This document shows, one piece after another, positions 1 through 9,728 of a DNA stretch of 64,000 nt; within the stretch, counting starts at the first letter, position 1, and every line of letters begins with the position of its first letter. A program made the translations under genes and the position numbers. The stretch comes from Shewanella mangrovi (GTDB lineage: Bacteria > Pseudomonadota > Gammaproteobacteria > Enterobacterales > Shewanellaceae): the NCBI RefSeq assembly GCF_000753795.1, contig NZ_JPEO01000012.1:30144-94143 (forward strand), written 5' to 3'. Under the pieces are notes generated by a model, which saw only the letters and a program-made list of their open reading frames with translations, was not told the origin of the DNA and ran no database searches.

Positions 1-756
1 CGGAATGATTACCGGCAATACAATTTGCTGCCATAACGGGTATTTAGGCCACAGATACTGAAAGGCGGTGCCATTAATGCAACTTACCATGAGCGCCATA
101 AGCAGTACGTAGCCTGCATAATAACCATAGGTAAATGAGCCGGTAACCAACGCCATAAATAGCGAGAACAGGCCAATAGCGCACAGAATGCCGAGTTGAA
201 ACCCTTTAATCATCTCGCGGCTTTGGTCACGTTGCAGTAGCGCTTTAGAAGACCATAAATGTAGCGGCAGATAGCTACTGCCTTCAGAGGCTAATTCAAT
301 CCAGAATTCATGTACTTCGCCTTGCTGCATCTCAAACGGAAACAGAAAGTTCGCATGTTCTTGTGGGCGCTTGCTGAAAGGTAAAGTATCACCTAATACC
401 AGTTGCTGTTCGAGTTGACCATCAACCGCATGGAATAGGCGGATTTTATCAACGTTAGGATTCCCCATTTCAAGAAAGCGGTCATGTTTGCCATCGCCAT
501 GCTGAATGAGTTTGACATAGAGCCACAGTCCTTTGGTGCCCATTTTGAGAAGCAATTTATCTTGTTGAGGTTGCCACTGTTTGCTGTCTAAGGCTTGTAC
601 CGCGGCGAAGCGCATATCAGGCGTTTGCTCGGTAACAAGGACATAAGGAGAGAGGTCGACATCTACCAGCTTACCATTGCTCACTTCCACTGCCTTTGCC
701 AGTTGTGGCAGCAGTATCAGCCAAAGCAATAATAGGTATCTGCCCCAGTGCGCCAT
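1..756 (-). CDS. 7TMR-DISM membrane sensor, N-terminal part (cut by window edge)
   Basis: I read this by translating the complement from the ATG at 756; the frame stays open to base 1, so the C-terminus is missing. Residues 1-22 look like a signal peptide (MAHWGRYLLLLWLI, then PQLAKA). About 150 residues follow that resemble the extracellular 7TMR-DISMED2 sensor domain, then the first hydrophobic helices of a 7TMR-DISM membrane block (from about residue 190: QLGILCAIGLFSLFMAL). Such proteins usually end in a GGDEF or histidine-kinase output; which one lies outside the window. The start is 2 bp past the tatD stop, so it is probably the last gene of the tat transcription unit. Confidence 0.75.
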   Translation of the reverse strand, partial: MAHWGRYLLLLWLILLPQLAKAVEVSNGKLVDVDLSPYVLVTEQTPDMRFAAVQALDSKQWQPQQDKLLLKMGTKGLWLYVKLIQHGDGKHDRFLEMGNPNVDKIRLFHAVDGQLEQQLVLGDTLPFSKRPQEHANFLFPFEMQQGEVHEFWIELASEGSSYLPLHLWSSKALLQRDQSREMIKGFQLGILCAIGLFSLFMALVTGSFTYGYYAGYVLLMALMVSCINGTAFQYLWPKYPLWQQIVLPVIIP

Positions 757-758
757 GG

Positions 759-1550
759 TTACTCCAGTCCGAAGAACTTCAAACTATTGTTATAGCACTG
801 AGTTGCGAGTGTTTCCGCCGATTGTCCTCGCAGCTGTGCTACGTGATTGGCAATATGCGGCAGATACTTAGGTTCGTTTTTACTCGATTTAGGCTTAGGT
901 TTAAGCGTGCGTGGTAATAGGTAAGGGCTATCGGTTTCTAACAGCAGACGGTTTTCAGGAATGACAGTAACCGCCTCTGCCAATGCATGACCACGGCGTT
1001 CATCGCAGACCCAACCTGTGACACCTAAATATAGATCTAGCGCCAGATAGCTTTCCGCTTGGGCAATATCGCCAGTGAAACAGTGCAGTAAAGCGGCGGG
1101 GAGATCGCTACGGTATTCCGCCAGAATCGCGATAAAGTCTGCATGAGCATCGCGCTCATGCATCAGCACCGGACGTTGCAGCTCCACTGCTAATGCTAAC
1201 TGCGCGGTAAAGGCGCGACGTTGCTCGGCTGGTGTGGAATAGTTGCGATTAAAATCGAGCCCGCATTCACCTACCGCCACGACTGAATCTGACTGACACA
1301 TTTGCCGTAACCGGGCTTCACTCTCGGGTTGCCAACTGCTGGCATGATGAGGATGCACACCAGCTGTGGTGTATAGCTGTTTTGGATATTGTTGGCAGAG
1401 TTCGATGCAGCGAGCGCTTTCGTCAAGTTCGCTGCCAATAAGAATCAAAGGTGATACACCGACAGCCTGAGCATCGGTGATTACCTCATCAAGACGCTGC
1501 TCTAAGCTGCTGCCTAGCAGGTTAACGGCAATATCGAGGTAACGATTCAC
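759..1550 (-). CDS. tatD: TatD family metal-dependent hydrolase/DNase
   Basis: A 263-residue TIM-barrel amidohydrolase-fold protein, the usual TatD length. Visible metal-site motifs are the N-terminal DIAVN (TatD form of the HxH strand), STAGVHPHH, the glutamate in GECGLDFNRN, LHCFTG, and the aspartate in ETDSPYLLPR. TatD proteins are cytoplasmic Mg-dependent 3'-5' exonucleases/DNases that travel with tatABC but are not needed for Tat export. The start overlaps the preceding secreted-protein gene by 4 bp (ATGA type), suggesting translational coupling. The MHERDAH motif has Glu where E. coli TatD has Cys, which is not a metal ligand change. Confidence 0.93.
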   Translation of the reverse strand: MNRYLDIAVNLLGSSLEQRLDEVITDAQAVGVSPLILIGSELDESARCIELCQQYPKQLYTTAGVHPHHASSWQPESEARLRQMCQSDSVVAVGECGLDFNRNYSTPAEQRRAFTAQLALAVELQRPVLMHERDAHADFIAILAEYRSDLPAALLHCFTGDIAQAESYLALDLYLGVTGWVCDERRGHALAEAVTVIPENRLLLETDSPYLLPRTLKPKPKSSKNEPKYLPHIANHVAQLRGQSAETLATQCYNNSLKFFGLE

Positions 1551-2101
1551 TGTTCGCGTTGTACCCGAATAGAGCTGTTACGCCCTTCGGCATATAGCAA
1601 AAATGACCCTAACGACGCCTTTTTAATGGTGACTTTATCACCCACGCGTAAACGATAATGTTTCGCTTCTAGTTGCTTCCACACTTGGCCATTCTTGAAG
1701 GTGATTGACATTTCACCACGTAAGCTTTTACTGATGCTGGCTACGGTTAACTCGATAGCATCGGGGGTTAAATCTTCAATTTTGCTTTTTGCGCCGAACA
1801 GTTGCTGCGGGTTAACTTGGGTTGGCACTGATGGTGGGGTAGCGCTTGTGCCCCTTGGTGCTACGGGAGCAACCGGAGCTTGAGGTACTACTACTGTTGA
1901 TGCCGGAGCCGCAGGCGTGGGCGCAGATGACGCTGAAGAGTTACCAGCAAGGTGAGTCAGTGACTGGCTTAGCTTGTCGAAACAAGCTAAGCGTTGCTGG
2001 GCATTGTCTACCTTGGCGCAGTTAAGCACGGCCTGTTCAACTGACGCCATGCTCGGCAAACTAAACCCCGCAGCGGCGACAGCAATCCACAAATAGCGCA
2101 T
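1547..2101 (-). CDS. Small secreted protein of unknown function between tatC and tatD
   Basis: 184 residues from the ATG at 2101. An ATG 9 bp upstream (2110) is in frame, but the AAGGA Shine-Dalgarno sits directly against it and is correctly spaced (8 bp) for the ATG at 2101. The N-terminus MRYLWIAVAAAGFSLPSMA is a Sec-type signal peptide. Next comes a short Cys-containing block, CAKVDNAQQRLACFDKL, like the leading motif of VasI-type and other periplasmic proteins (two Cys possibly disulfide-bonded). A Pro/Ala-rich linker then leads to a small C-terminal beta-rich domain. It lies between tatC and tatD in the same operon. Function unknown; the VasI resemblance covers only the N-terminal motif. 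Confidence 0.8.
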   Translation of the reverse strand: MRYLWIAVAAAGFSLPSMASVEQAVLNCAKVDNAQQRLACFDKLSQSLTHLAGNSSASSAPTPAAPASTVVVPQAPVAPVAPRGTSATPPSVPTQVNPQQLFGAKSKIEDLTPDAIELTVASISKSLRGEMSITFKNGQVWKQLEAKHYRLRVGDKVTIKKASLGSFLLYAEGRNSSIRVQREQ

Positions 2102-2156
2102 CTCAAACATCCTTTATCAATAATATCGTTATCGTAATATGACGAGGGATGACGGA

Positions 2157-2906
2157 CTAGGGCTGCTCAGCTTCCTCTGAGTCGTCCTCATCATCAGCTG
2201 GTTTGTAGAAGCGAGCTGCTAGCAAACCACCTTCAAAGAGTAACAGCATCGGCACTGCCAGCATAGTTTGTGACAGAATATCAGGCGGTGTTAACAGCAT
2301 GCCGACCACAAACGCGCCGACCACAATGTATGGGCGTTTTGATTTGAGATCTTCTGGCGTAGTGACACCTGCCCAGCACAGCAATACTACGGCAATTGGG
2401 ATCTCAAAGGCTAAACCGAAAGCAAAGAAAAGCTTCAGAATGAAATTGAGGTAGCTGCTGATATCGGTGGCCACTTGTACGCCTTCGGGGGCGACGTTGG
2501 CGAAGAAGCCAAATACCACCGGAAACACTACGTAATAGGCAAACACAATACCGAGATAAAACAACAAAGTGCTGCTAATCAACAGGGGAAACACCAAGCG
2601 CTTTTCATGCTTGTATAACCCGGGCGCGACAAAGGCCCAAATCTGATACAGCACGTATGGAATCGCAATAAACAGCGATAGCACCATGGTGAGTTTGAAT
2701 GGAGCGAAGAAAGGCGCGCCGACATCGGTAGCGATCATGGTGCCGCTTTCTGGCATCGCTTGCAGCAGTGGCACTGCCATATAGTGATAGATATCTTTTG
2801 CCCAATACACTAGGCAAACAAACACCAGTAAAACACTGGCGATAGCTCTGAGCAAGCGGTTACGCAGCTCCAGCAAATGGCTGATTAACGGCAGCTGTTG
2901 CGACAT
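2157..2906 (-). CDS. tatC: Twin-arginine translocase subunit TatC
   Basis: 249 residues, normal for TatC. The N-terminus [21 protein letters not shown] carries the conserved cytosolic HLxELRxR element that reads the twin-arginine signal. Six membrane helices can be followed, and the loop after the third has the characteristic [13 protein letters not shown]. The C-terminal tail is acidic ([12 protein letters not shown]). TatC binds the RR signal peptide and with TatB forms the receptor complex in the inner membrane. It starts 3 bp after the tatB stop, in the order tatA-tatB-tatC. Confidence 0.97.
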   Translation of the reverse strand: MSQQLPLISHLLELRNRLLRAIASVLLVFVCLVYWAKDIYHYMAVPLLQAMPESGTMIATDVGAPFFAPFKLTMVLSLFIAIPYVLYQIWAFVAPGLYKHEKRLVFPLLISSTLLFYLGIVFAYYVVFPVVFGFFANVAPEGVQVATDISSYLNFILKLFFAFGLAFEIPIAVVLLCWAGVTTPEDLKSKRPYIVVGAFVVGMLLTPPDILSQTMLAVPMLLLFEGGLLAARFYKPADDEDDSEEAEQP

Positions 2907-2909
2907 GTA

Positions 2910-3338
2910 TTACTCGCTCTTTTTATCTTTATCAGCAGTAGAAGCGCTAGTGTTGCTGTCACTTGCCGGCGCACTGTCAGCTACAGTGTCAGTGCTATCG
3001 TCAAGTTTTGGCGGATTCTTAGAATATTGCGAAGATGATTCAATATCGTATGGACGATTGACCGCCTGCGCTGCTTCTTTCAGCTGCTTGATCGAATCTT
3101 GCAAATCCGGAGACAGGTTACCCAACCCGTTTTGCTCAGCCTTTTTTAAATCAGCCTGAAGCTCTTCGAGTTTAAGTTCCTGCTCTAGCTCATCTTTGAC
3201 CGAGTTGGCCATACGCTTCATCGCGCGGATCCAACCGGAAACAGTGCGGACTGCGATCGGCAGACGTTCGGGGCCGAGAACCACCAGCCCCAGAATTCCG
3301 ATCAACAGTAATTCGGAAAAACCGATACCGTCGAACAT
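2910..3338 (-). CDS. tatB: Twin-arginine translocase subunit TatB
   Basis: 142 residues. [20 protein letters not shown] is the single N-terminal membrane helix with the TatB-type Glu in the membrane (E9), followed by the hinge LGPERLP, an amphipathic helix, and a long polar Ser/Asp/Lys-rich tail. The PERLP hinge and length separate it from TatA. TatB works with TatC as the signal-peptide receptor. It is 6 bp downstream of tatA and 3 bp upstream of tatC. Confidence 0.96.
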   Translation of the reverse strand: MFDGIGFSELLLIGILGLVVLGPERLPIAVRTVSGWIRAMKRMANSVKDELEQELKLEELQADLKKAEQNGLGNLSPDLQDSIKQLKEAAQAVNRPYDIESSSQYSKNPPKLDDSTDTVADSAPASDSNTSASTADKDKKSE

Positions 3339-3344
3339 ATGGGA

Positions 3345-3578
3345 TTACGCCTGTTCTTTTTCCTTAGACTCTGGTTTCTTCTCAGCTTCAACGCTTTCGC
3401 TCTTAGCTGCAGTTTCTTTGTCTTCGAGAGACTTTTGCTCTTCATCAGACATGGCTTTCTTAAAGCCTTTAACTGCACCGCCGAGGTCACCGCCCAGAGA
3501 ACGCAACTTCTTGGTTCCGAACAGCAGCACAACGATTAATGCGATGATAAGAAGTTGCCAAATACTGATACCACCCAT
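3345..3578 (-). CDS. tatA: Twin-arginine translocase pore subunit TatA
   Basis: 77 residues: [21 protein letters not shown] is the single membrane helix (Gln8 in the membrane, as in TatA), [15 protein letters not shown] is the hinge plus amphipathic helix, and a charged Glu/Lys-rich tail follows. TatA oligomers form the transient transport path. First gene of tatABC, 63 bp after ubiB on the same strand. The linkage ubiE-ubiJ-ubiB-tatABC is standard for enterobacteria and Shewanella. Confidence 0.97.
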   Translation of the reverse strand: MGGISIWQLLIIALIVVLLFGTKKLRSLGGDLGGAVKGFKKAMSDEEQKSLEDKETAAKSESVEAEKKPESKEKEQA

Positions 3579-3641
3579 GCAGGTTTTCCTCTCGACTTAA
3601 TGATCGGCTCTATTATGAACCGTTGATTAGTAAATAACGAA

Positions 3642-5294
3642 TTAAAATTTTCTGATTTTTGGTCTGGATCGCCATCCTACCAGCCAGAATACAACACCAG
3701 CGGCTATACAGGCACGCGCGAGCCAAAGTGTAACGTCCTGATTGAATAATATCGTGCCACAGATCAACAAAACAGCAGATGTTATCAGCAGGTAATTGCT
3801 GGTATGTGAGCGTTGTTGATGCCGCAGATATTTATCCAGCATCTGCTGTTGAGAACCCAGCAGATTGCGTCCTAATTTGAGATTGTCATAAATCAGTTCA
3901 GGCAGTTCTGGCAGTTTATCCGTCCAGTAAGGCATATGTTTTTTCGCTTTCGAAAACATTGCCTTAGGGCCAACTTGATGCGACATCCATTCTTCAAGGA
4001 ATGGTTTAGCAGTCTGCCATAAATCGAGCTGCGGATATAGTTGTCGACCTAAACCTTCAATATACAGCAAGGTTTTTTCCAGCAGCACCAATTGTGGCTG
4101 CACAATAATGTGGAAGCTGCGGGCGGTGCGGAACAGTTCCAACAATACATGGCCGAAGGAGATTTCATTCAGCGGCTTGTTGAACATAGGTTCACACACG
4201 ACTTTTACCGCCTGCTCAAATGCCTGCATATCGGTGTCCGGTGAGACCCAACCAGACTCGACATAGAGCTGCGCAATACGATGATAATCGCGATTAAAAA
4301 ATGCTAAAAAATTCTCTGCCAGATAGCGGGTGTCGGTGTCACTCAAGGTGCCCATAATGCCGCAATCTAAGCCGATATAAGAGGGATTATCCGGGTGTTG
4401 GCGTGATACAAAAATATTGCCGGGATGCATATCGGCATGGAAAAAGTTATCGCGAAATACCTGAGTGAAAAACAGCTGCACGCCTTTTTCGGCCAGCAAC
4501 TTAAGATTCGTCCCTTGAGCTTTCAGCGCCGCGATATCGGAGACTGGCACGCCATCGATACGTTCCATCACCATTAGGCGCGGATAGCACAATTCTTCGT
4601 AAACATAGGGCACATATAGTGCATCTGAGTCGATAAAGTTGTTACGCAACCGAACTGTATTGAGGGCTTCCAGTTTAAGGTTCAATTCGCCAAGAATGGT
4701 GGTGCGATAGTCGTCAACCACTTCAGCCGGGCGTAAACGGTTGCCGGGGCCAAGAATGGTTTCCAGTAGCTGCGAGGTTTGGCGCATCAGCTGCAAGTCA
4801 GCCAGAATCTGTTGTTCTACATTCGGACGCAGTACCTTCAGCACCACTTTTTTGCCATTGGATTTCAATATGGCCGTGTGGACTTGTGAAATAGAGGCGG
4901 ATGCTAGTGGCGTGTCATCAAAGTCATCAAATAATGATTCAATCGGCGCTTTTAATTCAGTTTCAATCGCTTCGCGGGCGAGTTTTGAGTCAAACGGCGG
5001 TACGCGGTCTTGCAGCATTGCCAGCTCGTAAGCCCAGTCGTCACTCAGCAGATCGCGACGGGTTGACAGCATCTGACCAAATTTGATGTAAACCGGACCT
5101 AACTCCTGCATTGCCAGTTTGAGACGTTCGCCGCCAGGCCGATGCTTATGTCGGTTGCGTAACCAAAACAGGCTGCGACGCCACAAGCGGAAGTACCAAG
5201 GCGTGAGCTTTTTAGGTAGCAGCTCGTCGAGCCCATAATGGAGAAAAATGGCAATAACCTGATAAGCTCTTTTGAAGCTACTGACGAAACTCAT
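3642..5294 (-). CDS. ubiB: Ubiquinone biosynthesis atypical kinase UbiB
   Basis: 550 residues, near the E. coli length (546). The ADCK/UbiB signatures are present: KxGQ-type motif in [21 protein letters not shown] with the ATP-site lysine, [12 protein letters not shown], and the DFG-equivalent GLDCGIMG. Two C-terminal hydrophobic helices (about 495-535) anchor it to the inner membrane. UbiB is an ATPase needed for coenzyme Q assembly; the exact reaction is unsettled. It overlaps ubiJ by 4 bp (ATGA), indicating coupling. Confidence 0.96.
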   Translation of the reverse strand: MSFVSSFKRAYQVIAIFLHYGLDELLPKKLTPWYFRLWRRSLFWLRNRHKHRPGGERLKLAMQELGPVYIKFGQMLSTRRDLLSDDWAYELAMLQDRVPPFDSKLAREAIETELKAPIESLFDDFDDTPLASASISQVHTAILKSNGKKVVLKVLRPNVEQQILADLQLMRQTSQLLETILGPGNRLRPAEVVDDYRTTILGELNLKLEALNTVRLRNNFIDSDALYVPYVYEELCYPRLMVMERIDGVPVSDIAALKAQGTNLKLLAEKGVQLFFTQVFRDNFFHADMHPGNIFVSRQHPDNPSYIGLDCGIMGTLSDTDTRYLAENFLAFFNRDYHRIAQLYVESGWVSPDTDMQAFEQAVKVVCEPMFNKPLNEISFGHVLLELFRTARSFHIIVQPQLVLLEKTLLYIEGLGRQLYPQLDLWQTAKPFLEEWMSHQVGPKAMFSKAKKHMPYWTDKLPELPELIYDNLKLGRNLLGSQQQMLDKYLRHQQRSHTSNYLLITSAVLLICGTILFNQDVTLWLARACIAAGVVFWLVGWRSRPKIRKF

Positions 5295-5920
5295 ACGTTA
5301 TTGTGGTCCTTCAATTTGGCAATCCGTTGTTCAAGCAGATCAACTGCGCCGACAAGATCGTCAATTCTGTCGCAATGGCGAATAAATTCAAGCTTATGAG
5401 GGGCTACGCGATATTCTTCTGTCGCCAACTGCCCAAGGTGTGACCAAGTTTTACGGCCGATGTTTTTCAATTCATCTACGGCACGTGAGGCGTTAGACGT
5501 GAGCCAATAGGCAGGAGCATCACCGATATAACGTGATAAAGGCTCCACTACATCCGGATTTAGCAACTGCAGGAATTGGCTGAATTGCTGTAGCAAGGCT
5601 AAGTCGCCTTCAATGGTCAGCTTATCTTGTTTGATGAGTTCGGTCAGGCTCTCGCCTTCATGCATTTTCAGCAACTGAGTCACATCTGCCTTAACGCGAA
5701 CATCCACTGGCGCCTGATAGTGCCCCAATACTTGGATCTGCTCGCTAAATAGCAAATAAAGTGGCCAAGGCAACTGTCTGAGTTCAAAGCAAAATACTTT
5801 GCCCGCTAACGGTTTTAGCTTATTCGGCTCAATATGCGACAAGGCGATGGCCTGAGCGAGTGCCGTTTCAATGGCACCACAGCAAAACAGGTGCCATTGC
5901 TCAGCCGGAGTAAACTGCAT
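5291..5920 (-). CDS. ubiJ: Ubiquinone biosynthesis accessory factor UbiJ (SCP2 domain)
   Basis: 209 residues from the ATG at 5920 ([12 protein letters not shown]). An upstream in-frame start at 5959 exists, but it would lie inside ubiE, and 5920 falls 1 bp after the ubiE stop. The N-terminal half is a sterol-carrier-protein-2-like lipid-binding domain and the C-terminus is helical with a coiled coil ([10 protein letters not shown]). UbiJ binds ubiquinone intermediates and organises the soluble Ubi metabolon. Formerly YigP. It sits between ubiE and ubiB, as in E. coli. Confidence 0.92.
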   Translation of the reverse strand: MQFTPAEQWHLFCCGAIETALAQAIALSHIEPNKLKPLAGKVFCFELRQLPWPLYLLFSEQIQVLGHYQAPVDVRVKADVTQLLKMHEGESLTELIKQDKLTIEGDLALLQQFSQFLQLLNPDVVEPLSRYIGDAPAYWLTSNASRAVDELKNIGRKTWSHLGQLATEEYRVAPHKLEFIRHCDRIDDLVGAVDLLEQRIAKLKDHNNV

Positions 5921-5921
5921 C

Positions 5922-6677
5922 TCAGAACTTGTAGCCACGGTGCAGCGCCACAATGCCATCAGTCATGTTGATGTAGTCAACTTGCTCCAGACCCGCTTGT
6001 TCCATCATCCCTTTCAGGGTTTCTTGGTCTGGGTGCATACGAATAGATTCTGCCAGATACTCGTAGCTGTCAGCGTCATCCGCAATCATCTTGCCGATCA
6101 TCGGCAACATCTTAAAGCTGTATAGGTCGTAAGCTTTGGTCATGATCGCATGCTTAGGCTTAGAAAATTCCAAGACCAATAATTTACCACCTGGCTTCAA
6201 CACACGCTGCATTGAGGCCAACGCAGCATCTTTGTTGGTTACGTTACGCAGACCAAAGGCGATGGTGATGATGTCAAAGGTGTTATCAGGGAAGGGCAGG
6301 CTTTCAGCGTTAGCTTGTACATAGTTAACGTTGCTGACGATCCCTTTGTCGCGCAATTTACTGCGACCCACTTTCAGCATGGAATCGTTGATATCGGCCA
6401 ATACCACTTCGCCAGTTTCGCCAACAATGTGGGAGAATTTGGCCGTCAAATCACCGGTGCCACCGGCTAAATCCAACACTTTCATGCCTGGACGCGCGCC
6501 AGCGCATTCGATGGTAAAACGTTTCCAGAGTCGGTGAATACCAAACGACAACACATCATTCATGATGTCGTAGCGTGTGGCTACTGAGTGGAAAACACCT
6601 GCGACCATATCCGCCTTTTTATCGGCATCAACCGTTTTATAACCAAAATGGGTACTTGTGGATGAGTCTTCAGACAT
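5922..6677 (-). CDS. ubiE: Demethylmenaquinone/2-methoxy-6-polyprenyl-benzoquinol methylase UbiE
   Basis: 251 residues, exactly the E. coli length. The SAM-binding motif I is [12 protein letters not shown], with later UbiE/MenG signatures [13 protein letters not shown] and LVLEFSKPK. UbiE does the C-methylation step in both ubiquinone and menaquinone synthesis, so it matters for aerobic and anaerobic respiration. First gene of ubiE-ubiJ-ubiB-tatABC; the 277 bp upstream to rraA should contain its promoter, though I saw no convincing -35/-10 pair. Confidence 0.97.
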   Translation of the reverse strand: MSEDSSTSTHFGYKTVDADKKADMVAGVFHSVATRYDIMNDVLSFGIHRLWKRFTIECAGARPGMKVLDLAGGTGDLTAKFSHIVGETGEVVLADINDSMLKVGRSKLRDKGIVSNVNYVQANAESLPFPDNTFDIITIAFGLRNVTNKDAALASMQRVLKPGGKLLVLEFSKPKHAIMTKAYDLYSFKMLPMIGKMIADDADSYEYLAESIRMHPDQETLKGMMEQAGLEQVDYINMTDGIVALHRGYKF

Positions 6678-6910
6678 TCGTGTATTCCTATGAACAACTA
6701 TAATAATTTGCTTGAAAGTGTATGCGTTGACACGCGCGTGCCAAATCCCTTTTAGGTCAGGCTGTGATCATGCCGTAAAAATTCGAGATATCGCAGCCGA
6801 TAAGGTCGTGCATTAGACCATAATCTGCGCGCGCTGAATAGCGCTTGCTGGTAATGATAGGCTAAACAACGCGTTGCAGTTCACCCTGACATTTAGTGTT
6901 ACATTTGAAC

Positions 6911-6935
6911 AAAAAAGCCGACATTGACGTCGGCT
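6911..6935 (-). terminator. Rho-independent terminator of rraA
   Basis: Perfect 7-bp stem AGCCGAC/GTCGGCT with a 6-nt loop (arms 6916-6922 and 6929-6935). It is followed on the minus strand by five T residues (complement of 6911-6915) and lies 20 bp past the rraA stop. Confidence 0.88.
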
Positions 6936-6954
6936 TATTGCTGCAAATATTGAG

Positions 6955-7440
6955 TTATTCAATATCCAGCGGTTCAGGCGACAGGATAATACCTGTGTTG
7001 TCTGCGTAGATATGATCGCCCGGCAGGAAGGTTACGCCGCCAAAGTTCACTGGAATATCCACTTCACCTACGGCATTCGCATCTGCACCTACGGGAATAG
7101 AAGCCAGCGCCTGAATACCAACATCGGCATCTTCAAGTGCATCAACTTCGCGCACGCTACCGTACACCACAATACCTTCCCAGTTATTTTTGACCGCTAG
7201 TTCTGCTACTGCAGCATCAACTAAGGCGCGACGCAGAGAACCACCGCCATCAACTAGCAGTACCTTGCCTTCACCATCCTCTTGCAACACGTCAAGGATG
7301 AGACCGTTATCTTCAAAACACTTAATGGTACAAATAGCACCACCAAAGGAACTGCAGCCACCATAGTTACTGAACATTGGTTCTACTACATCAACAACAT
7401 CCAGGTACATATCACACAGCTCTGAAGTGTTGTATTCCAT
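6955..7440 (-). CDS. rraA: Ribonuclease E activity regulator RraA
   Basis: 161 residues from the third of three consecutive ATGs (7446, 7443, 7440). CAGGAGT is 1, 4 and 7 bp from them, so only the last has normal spacing, and [12 protein letters not shown] then matches the E. coli protein length. Family motifs include [39 protein letters not shown] and the C-terminal [10 protein letters not shown]. RraA is a trimeric protein that binds RNase E and masks its RNA-binding scaffold. It is monocistronic with its own terminator. A second RNase E inhibitor, rraB, is at 58415. Confidence 0.96.
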   Translation of the reverse strand: MEYNTSELCDMYLDVVDVVEPMFSNYGGCSSFGGAICTIKCFEDNGLILDVLQEDGEGKVLLVDGGGSLRRALVDAAVAELAVKNNWEGIVVYGSVREVDALEDADVGIQALASIPVGADANAVGEVDIPVNFGGVTFLPGDHIYADNTGIILSPEPLDIE

Positions 7441-7763
7441 CATCATACTCCTGTTTTTTCAGCTCGGCCTTGTAGCACAAGGTTCTGCACAACTAAGTCA
7501 TCAGTATATAAGGGATTCTTTAAAAGGAAAGCGCATTTAGTCACGTAAGTTGCGACGCTGAATACACTTTAGCCAAGTTCTGTTGCCATTATCCTCACCA
7601 GTAAAATATCAGCGGAACATGAATTGCCATGTCGAGCTTGGCGGCTTTCTGCTAGTATATGCCCCCTAAAAATTCCTTTCTCTCTTTTTGTTTTGCTTTA
7701 GGGGCACGGATCCCCCATTAAGCGCATGGACGGCAGAGGGCCTTTCTTAAGGTGCCTAAAAAT
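7441..7763. other. Divergent intergenic region rraA / YgjV-like gene
   Basis: 323 bp without a gene. It must hold the rraA promoter and that of the plus-strand gene at 7764. The only candidate I can name is an extended -10 element, TGC-TAGTAT at 7650-7658, followed by a CCCCC tract. No clear dyad operator was seen. Confidence 0.4.
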
Positions 7764-8027
7764 ATGGACGCATTAAATACCGTTGAATTGGTGGGTTACA
7801 GCGCTTCGCTGATGGTCGCCATCTCCTTGATGATGAAAGATATTATCTGGTTGCGTTGGCTAAATTTTGTTGGTTGCGTACTGTTTGTCATCTATGGTGC
7901 TGCCATTACAGCTTGGCCTGTAGCGGCAATGAATGCCTTTGTCGGCGTAGTGAATGTGATTCATCTCGTGCGCTTATACCGCTACAAAGCCCGCTCCAGT
8001 GCCGATTTTGATGTAACAAAAATGTAG
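7764..8027 (+). CDS. Small YgjV-like inner membrane protein
   Basis: 87 residues from the ATG at 7764. A GTG at 7752 is in frame but would consume the AAGG ribosome site (7749-7752). Three membrane helices are apparent in the segments VELVGYSASLMVAISLM, WLRWLNFVGCVLFVIYG and PVAAMNAFVGVVNVIHLVRL. The KDIxxLRxLNxxG pattern and the AWPV turn resemble half of a YgjV-type (Imp-YgjV) or SemiSWEET-like protein. Function unknown. It is followed after 70 bp by the PAP2 phosphatase. Confidence 0.72.
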   Translation: MDALNTVELVGYSASLMVAISLMMKDIIWLRWLNFVGCVLFVIYGAAITAWPVAAMNAFVGVVNVIHLVRLYRYKARSSADFDVTKM

Positions 8028-8097
8028 AGCAATTGTCACCGAGACGTCACGGCCAACTTCTAGTCTTTAGCTCATACGACTGGAAGGAGTGCCCACT

Positions 8098-8619
8098 ATG
8101 CTGTTACGACTCGCAGATTGGGATCGCCGAGGATTTTGCCAACTGCATTATCTCGGCCGTAAATATCGGTTACAGCCGCTCGCACTAGCGTTTTCTGCGT
8201 CTGGCAATGGGCCACTTTACTTATATGCCTCAGTGTTGCTGCTGTTAGTGCGCGACGATGGCCAACACTTCTTCAACCTTATGTTGGCAGCGTTTTTGGT
8301 GGAGCTACCACTGTATTTGCTGCTGAAAAATACCATTCGTCGTACCCGACCCTGCCACAGTCTCGCCGCTGGGGTTGTTACGCATTTTGAACCATCTGAT
8401 CGTTTTAGTCTGCCGTCAGGCCATACCGCGGCGGCGTTTGTGTTCGCCTCTGGCATCATCATCTGTTATCCGCTGTTGACGATTCCAGTATTGATATGGG
8501 CTGCATTAGTCGCCTGTTCCCGTATCGTGTTAGGGGTGCATTATCCCACCGATATTCTCGCCGGTATGCTGCTTGGTTGCAGCGCAACTTACTACGCTTC
8601 CTACTGCCTTCAAGGATAA
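8098..8619 (+). CDS. PAP2-family membrane phosphatase
   Basis: 173 residues from the ATG at 8098. AAGGAG lies 7 bp upstream, and the in-frame GTG at 8089 has no ribosome site. The three PAP2 signature blocks are complete: KNTIRRTRP, PSGHT, and SRIVLGVHYPTD (catalytic His and Asp). Hydrophobic segments alternate as in integral membrane PAP2 enzymes, which dephosphorylate lipid phosphates such as undecaprenyl pyrophosphate or phosphatidic acid on the periplasmic side. The glycosyltransferase gene starts 3 bp after its stop, so the two are almost certainly cotranscribed and may act on the same lipid. Confidence 0.87.
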   Translation: MLLRLADWDRRGFCQLHYLGRKYRLQPLALAFSASGNGPLYLYASVLLLLVRDDGQHFFNLMLAAFLVELPLYLLLKNTIRRTRPCHSLAAGVVTHFEPSDRFSLPSGHTAAAFVFASGIIICYPLLTIPVLIWAALVACSRIVLGVHYPTDILAGMLLGCSATYYASYCLQG

Positions 8620-8622
8620 TTA

Positions 8623-9717
8623 ATGCGAATTCTCTATGGCGTCCAAGGGACTGGAAATGGCCACCTCAGTCGTGCACGAGTAATGGCCAGAGCTTTAGCT
8701 GAACATAATGTAGAGGTCGATTATCTATTTAGTGGCCGCGCTGCTGATAAATATTTTGATATGGAACCGTTTGGTGACTATCGCGTGTTGCCTGGCTTGT
8801 CGTTTGCCACTCGCAAAGGCCGCGTGAATGTTGCTGCTACGGTCAAAGAAAACTCCTTGCTACGTTTATGGCGCGATATTCGTCGTATTGATGTGACTGA
8901 CTATGACTTAGTGTTGAACGACTTTGAGCCGATCACCGCTTGGGCGGCACGTCGTCAGGGGGTGCAATGCATCAGTATCAGCCATCAAGCGGCATTGCGT
9001 TATCCGGTGCCGAAAGTCGGTAATAGCTGGTTTAATGACTGGTTGTTGGAAAACTTTGCGCCTGCCGATCTCGCGCTGGGCTGTCATTGGCACCATTTCG
9101 GTTATCCCATTCTGCCGCCATTTGTCGAAGTGGATAATCAGGAGAAAACCCACGCCGATGAAATACTGGTGTACCTGCCGTTTGAAGCCGCGCCTGAGAT
9201 TGCTGATCTATTAGCGCCGTTCGCACAATGCCAATTTCATGTCTATCACGCTGCGCCAGCACCGTATCATCTGCCTGAGCACATTCACTGGCATGGTTTC
9301 AATCGTGACGGCTTTAAACGGGCGATGGGGCGCTGCAGTGGTGTTATTGGTAATGCAGGCTTTGAACTTGCTAGCGAGGCGATGACGCTCGGCAAAAAGT
9401 TGCTAGTGAAACCTTTGATGGGGCAATTTGAGCAGTTATCCAACGTGGCGGCATTGGAACTGTTGGCCGCTGCTGAGCACATGCATACCTTGGATGGTGA
9501 AACGCTTAAACGCTGGCTGAAAAGCAGCAATCCGCAGCCAATCCGCTATCCCGATGTGGGCGATATGTTGGTGCGCTGGTTATTGGCGAAAGAGTGGCAC
9601 GATCCACAGGCCTTATGTCAGGCGTTGTGGCAGCGTGTGGTATTGCCGGATAGCTGGGCATCAAAGCGGGATAATCGCGCGCTTGGCGAAGCGATAATGC
9701 GTTCACCAGCGCGTTAA
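8623..9717 (+). CDS. MJ1255/VC2487-type glycosyltransferase
   Basis: 364 residues. The N-terminus MRILYGVQGTGNGHLSRA is the GT-B/MurG-like glycine-rich nucleotide-sugar motif. GVIGNAGFELASEAMTLGKK in the C-terminal half resembles the UDP-sugar-binding segment of GT1/GT28 enzymes. I place it in the MJ1255/VC2487 family, shared by archaea and gammaproteobacteria, whose acceptor is not established. Translational proximity to the PAP2 phosphatase (3 bp gap) suggests a shared lipid-linked or glycolipid substrate; that is inference. Confidence 0.82.
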   Translation: MRILYGVQGTGNGHLSRARVMARALAEHNVEVDYLFSGRAADKYFDMEPFGDYRVLPGLSFATRKGRVNVAATVKENSLLRLWRDIRRIDVTDYDLVLNDFEPITAWAARRQGVQCISISHQAALRYPVPKVGNSWFNDWLLENFAPADLALGCHWHHFGYPILPPFVEVDNQEKTHADEILVYLPFEAAPEIADLLAPFAQCQFHVYHAAPAPYHLPEHIHWHGFNRDGFKRAMGRCSGVIGNAGFELASEAMTLGKKLLVKPLMGQFEQLSNVAALELLAAAEHMHTLDGETLKRWLKSSNPQPIRYPDVGDMLVRWLLAKEWHDPQALCQALWQRVVLPDSWASKRDNRALGEAIMRSPAR

Positions 9718-9728
9718 CATACACCGGC

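Noticed and set aside
3302..3600. Overlapping frames in both strands over tatA/tatB
   Set aside because: Shadows of tatA and tatB, lacking ribosome sites and domain signals.
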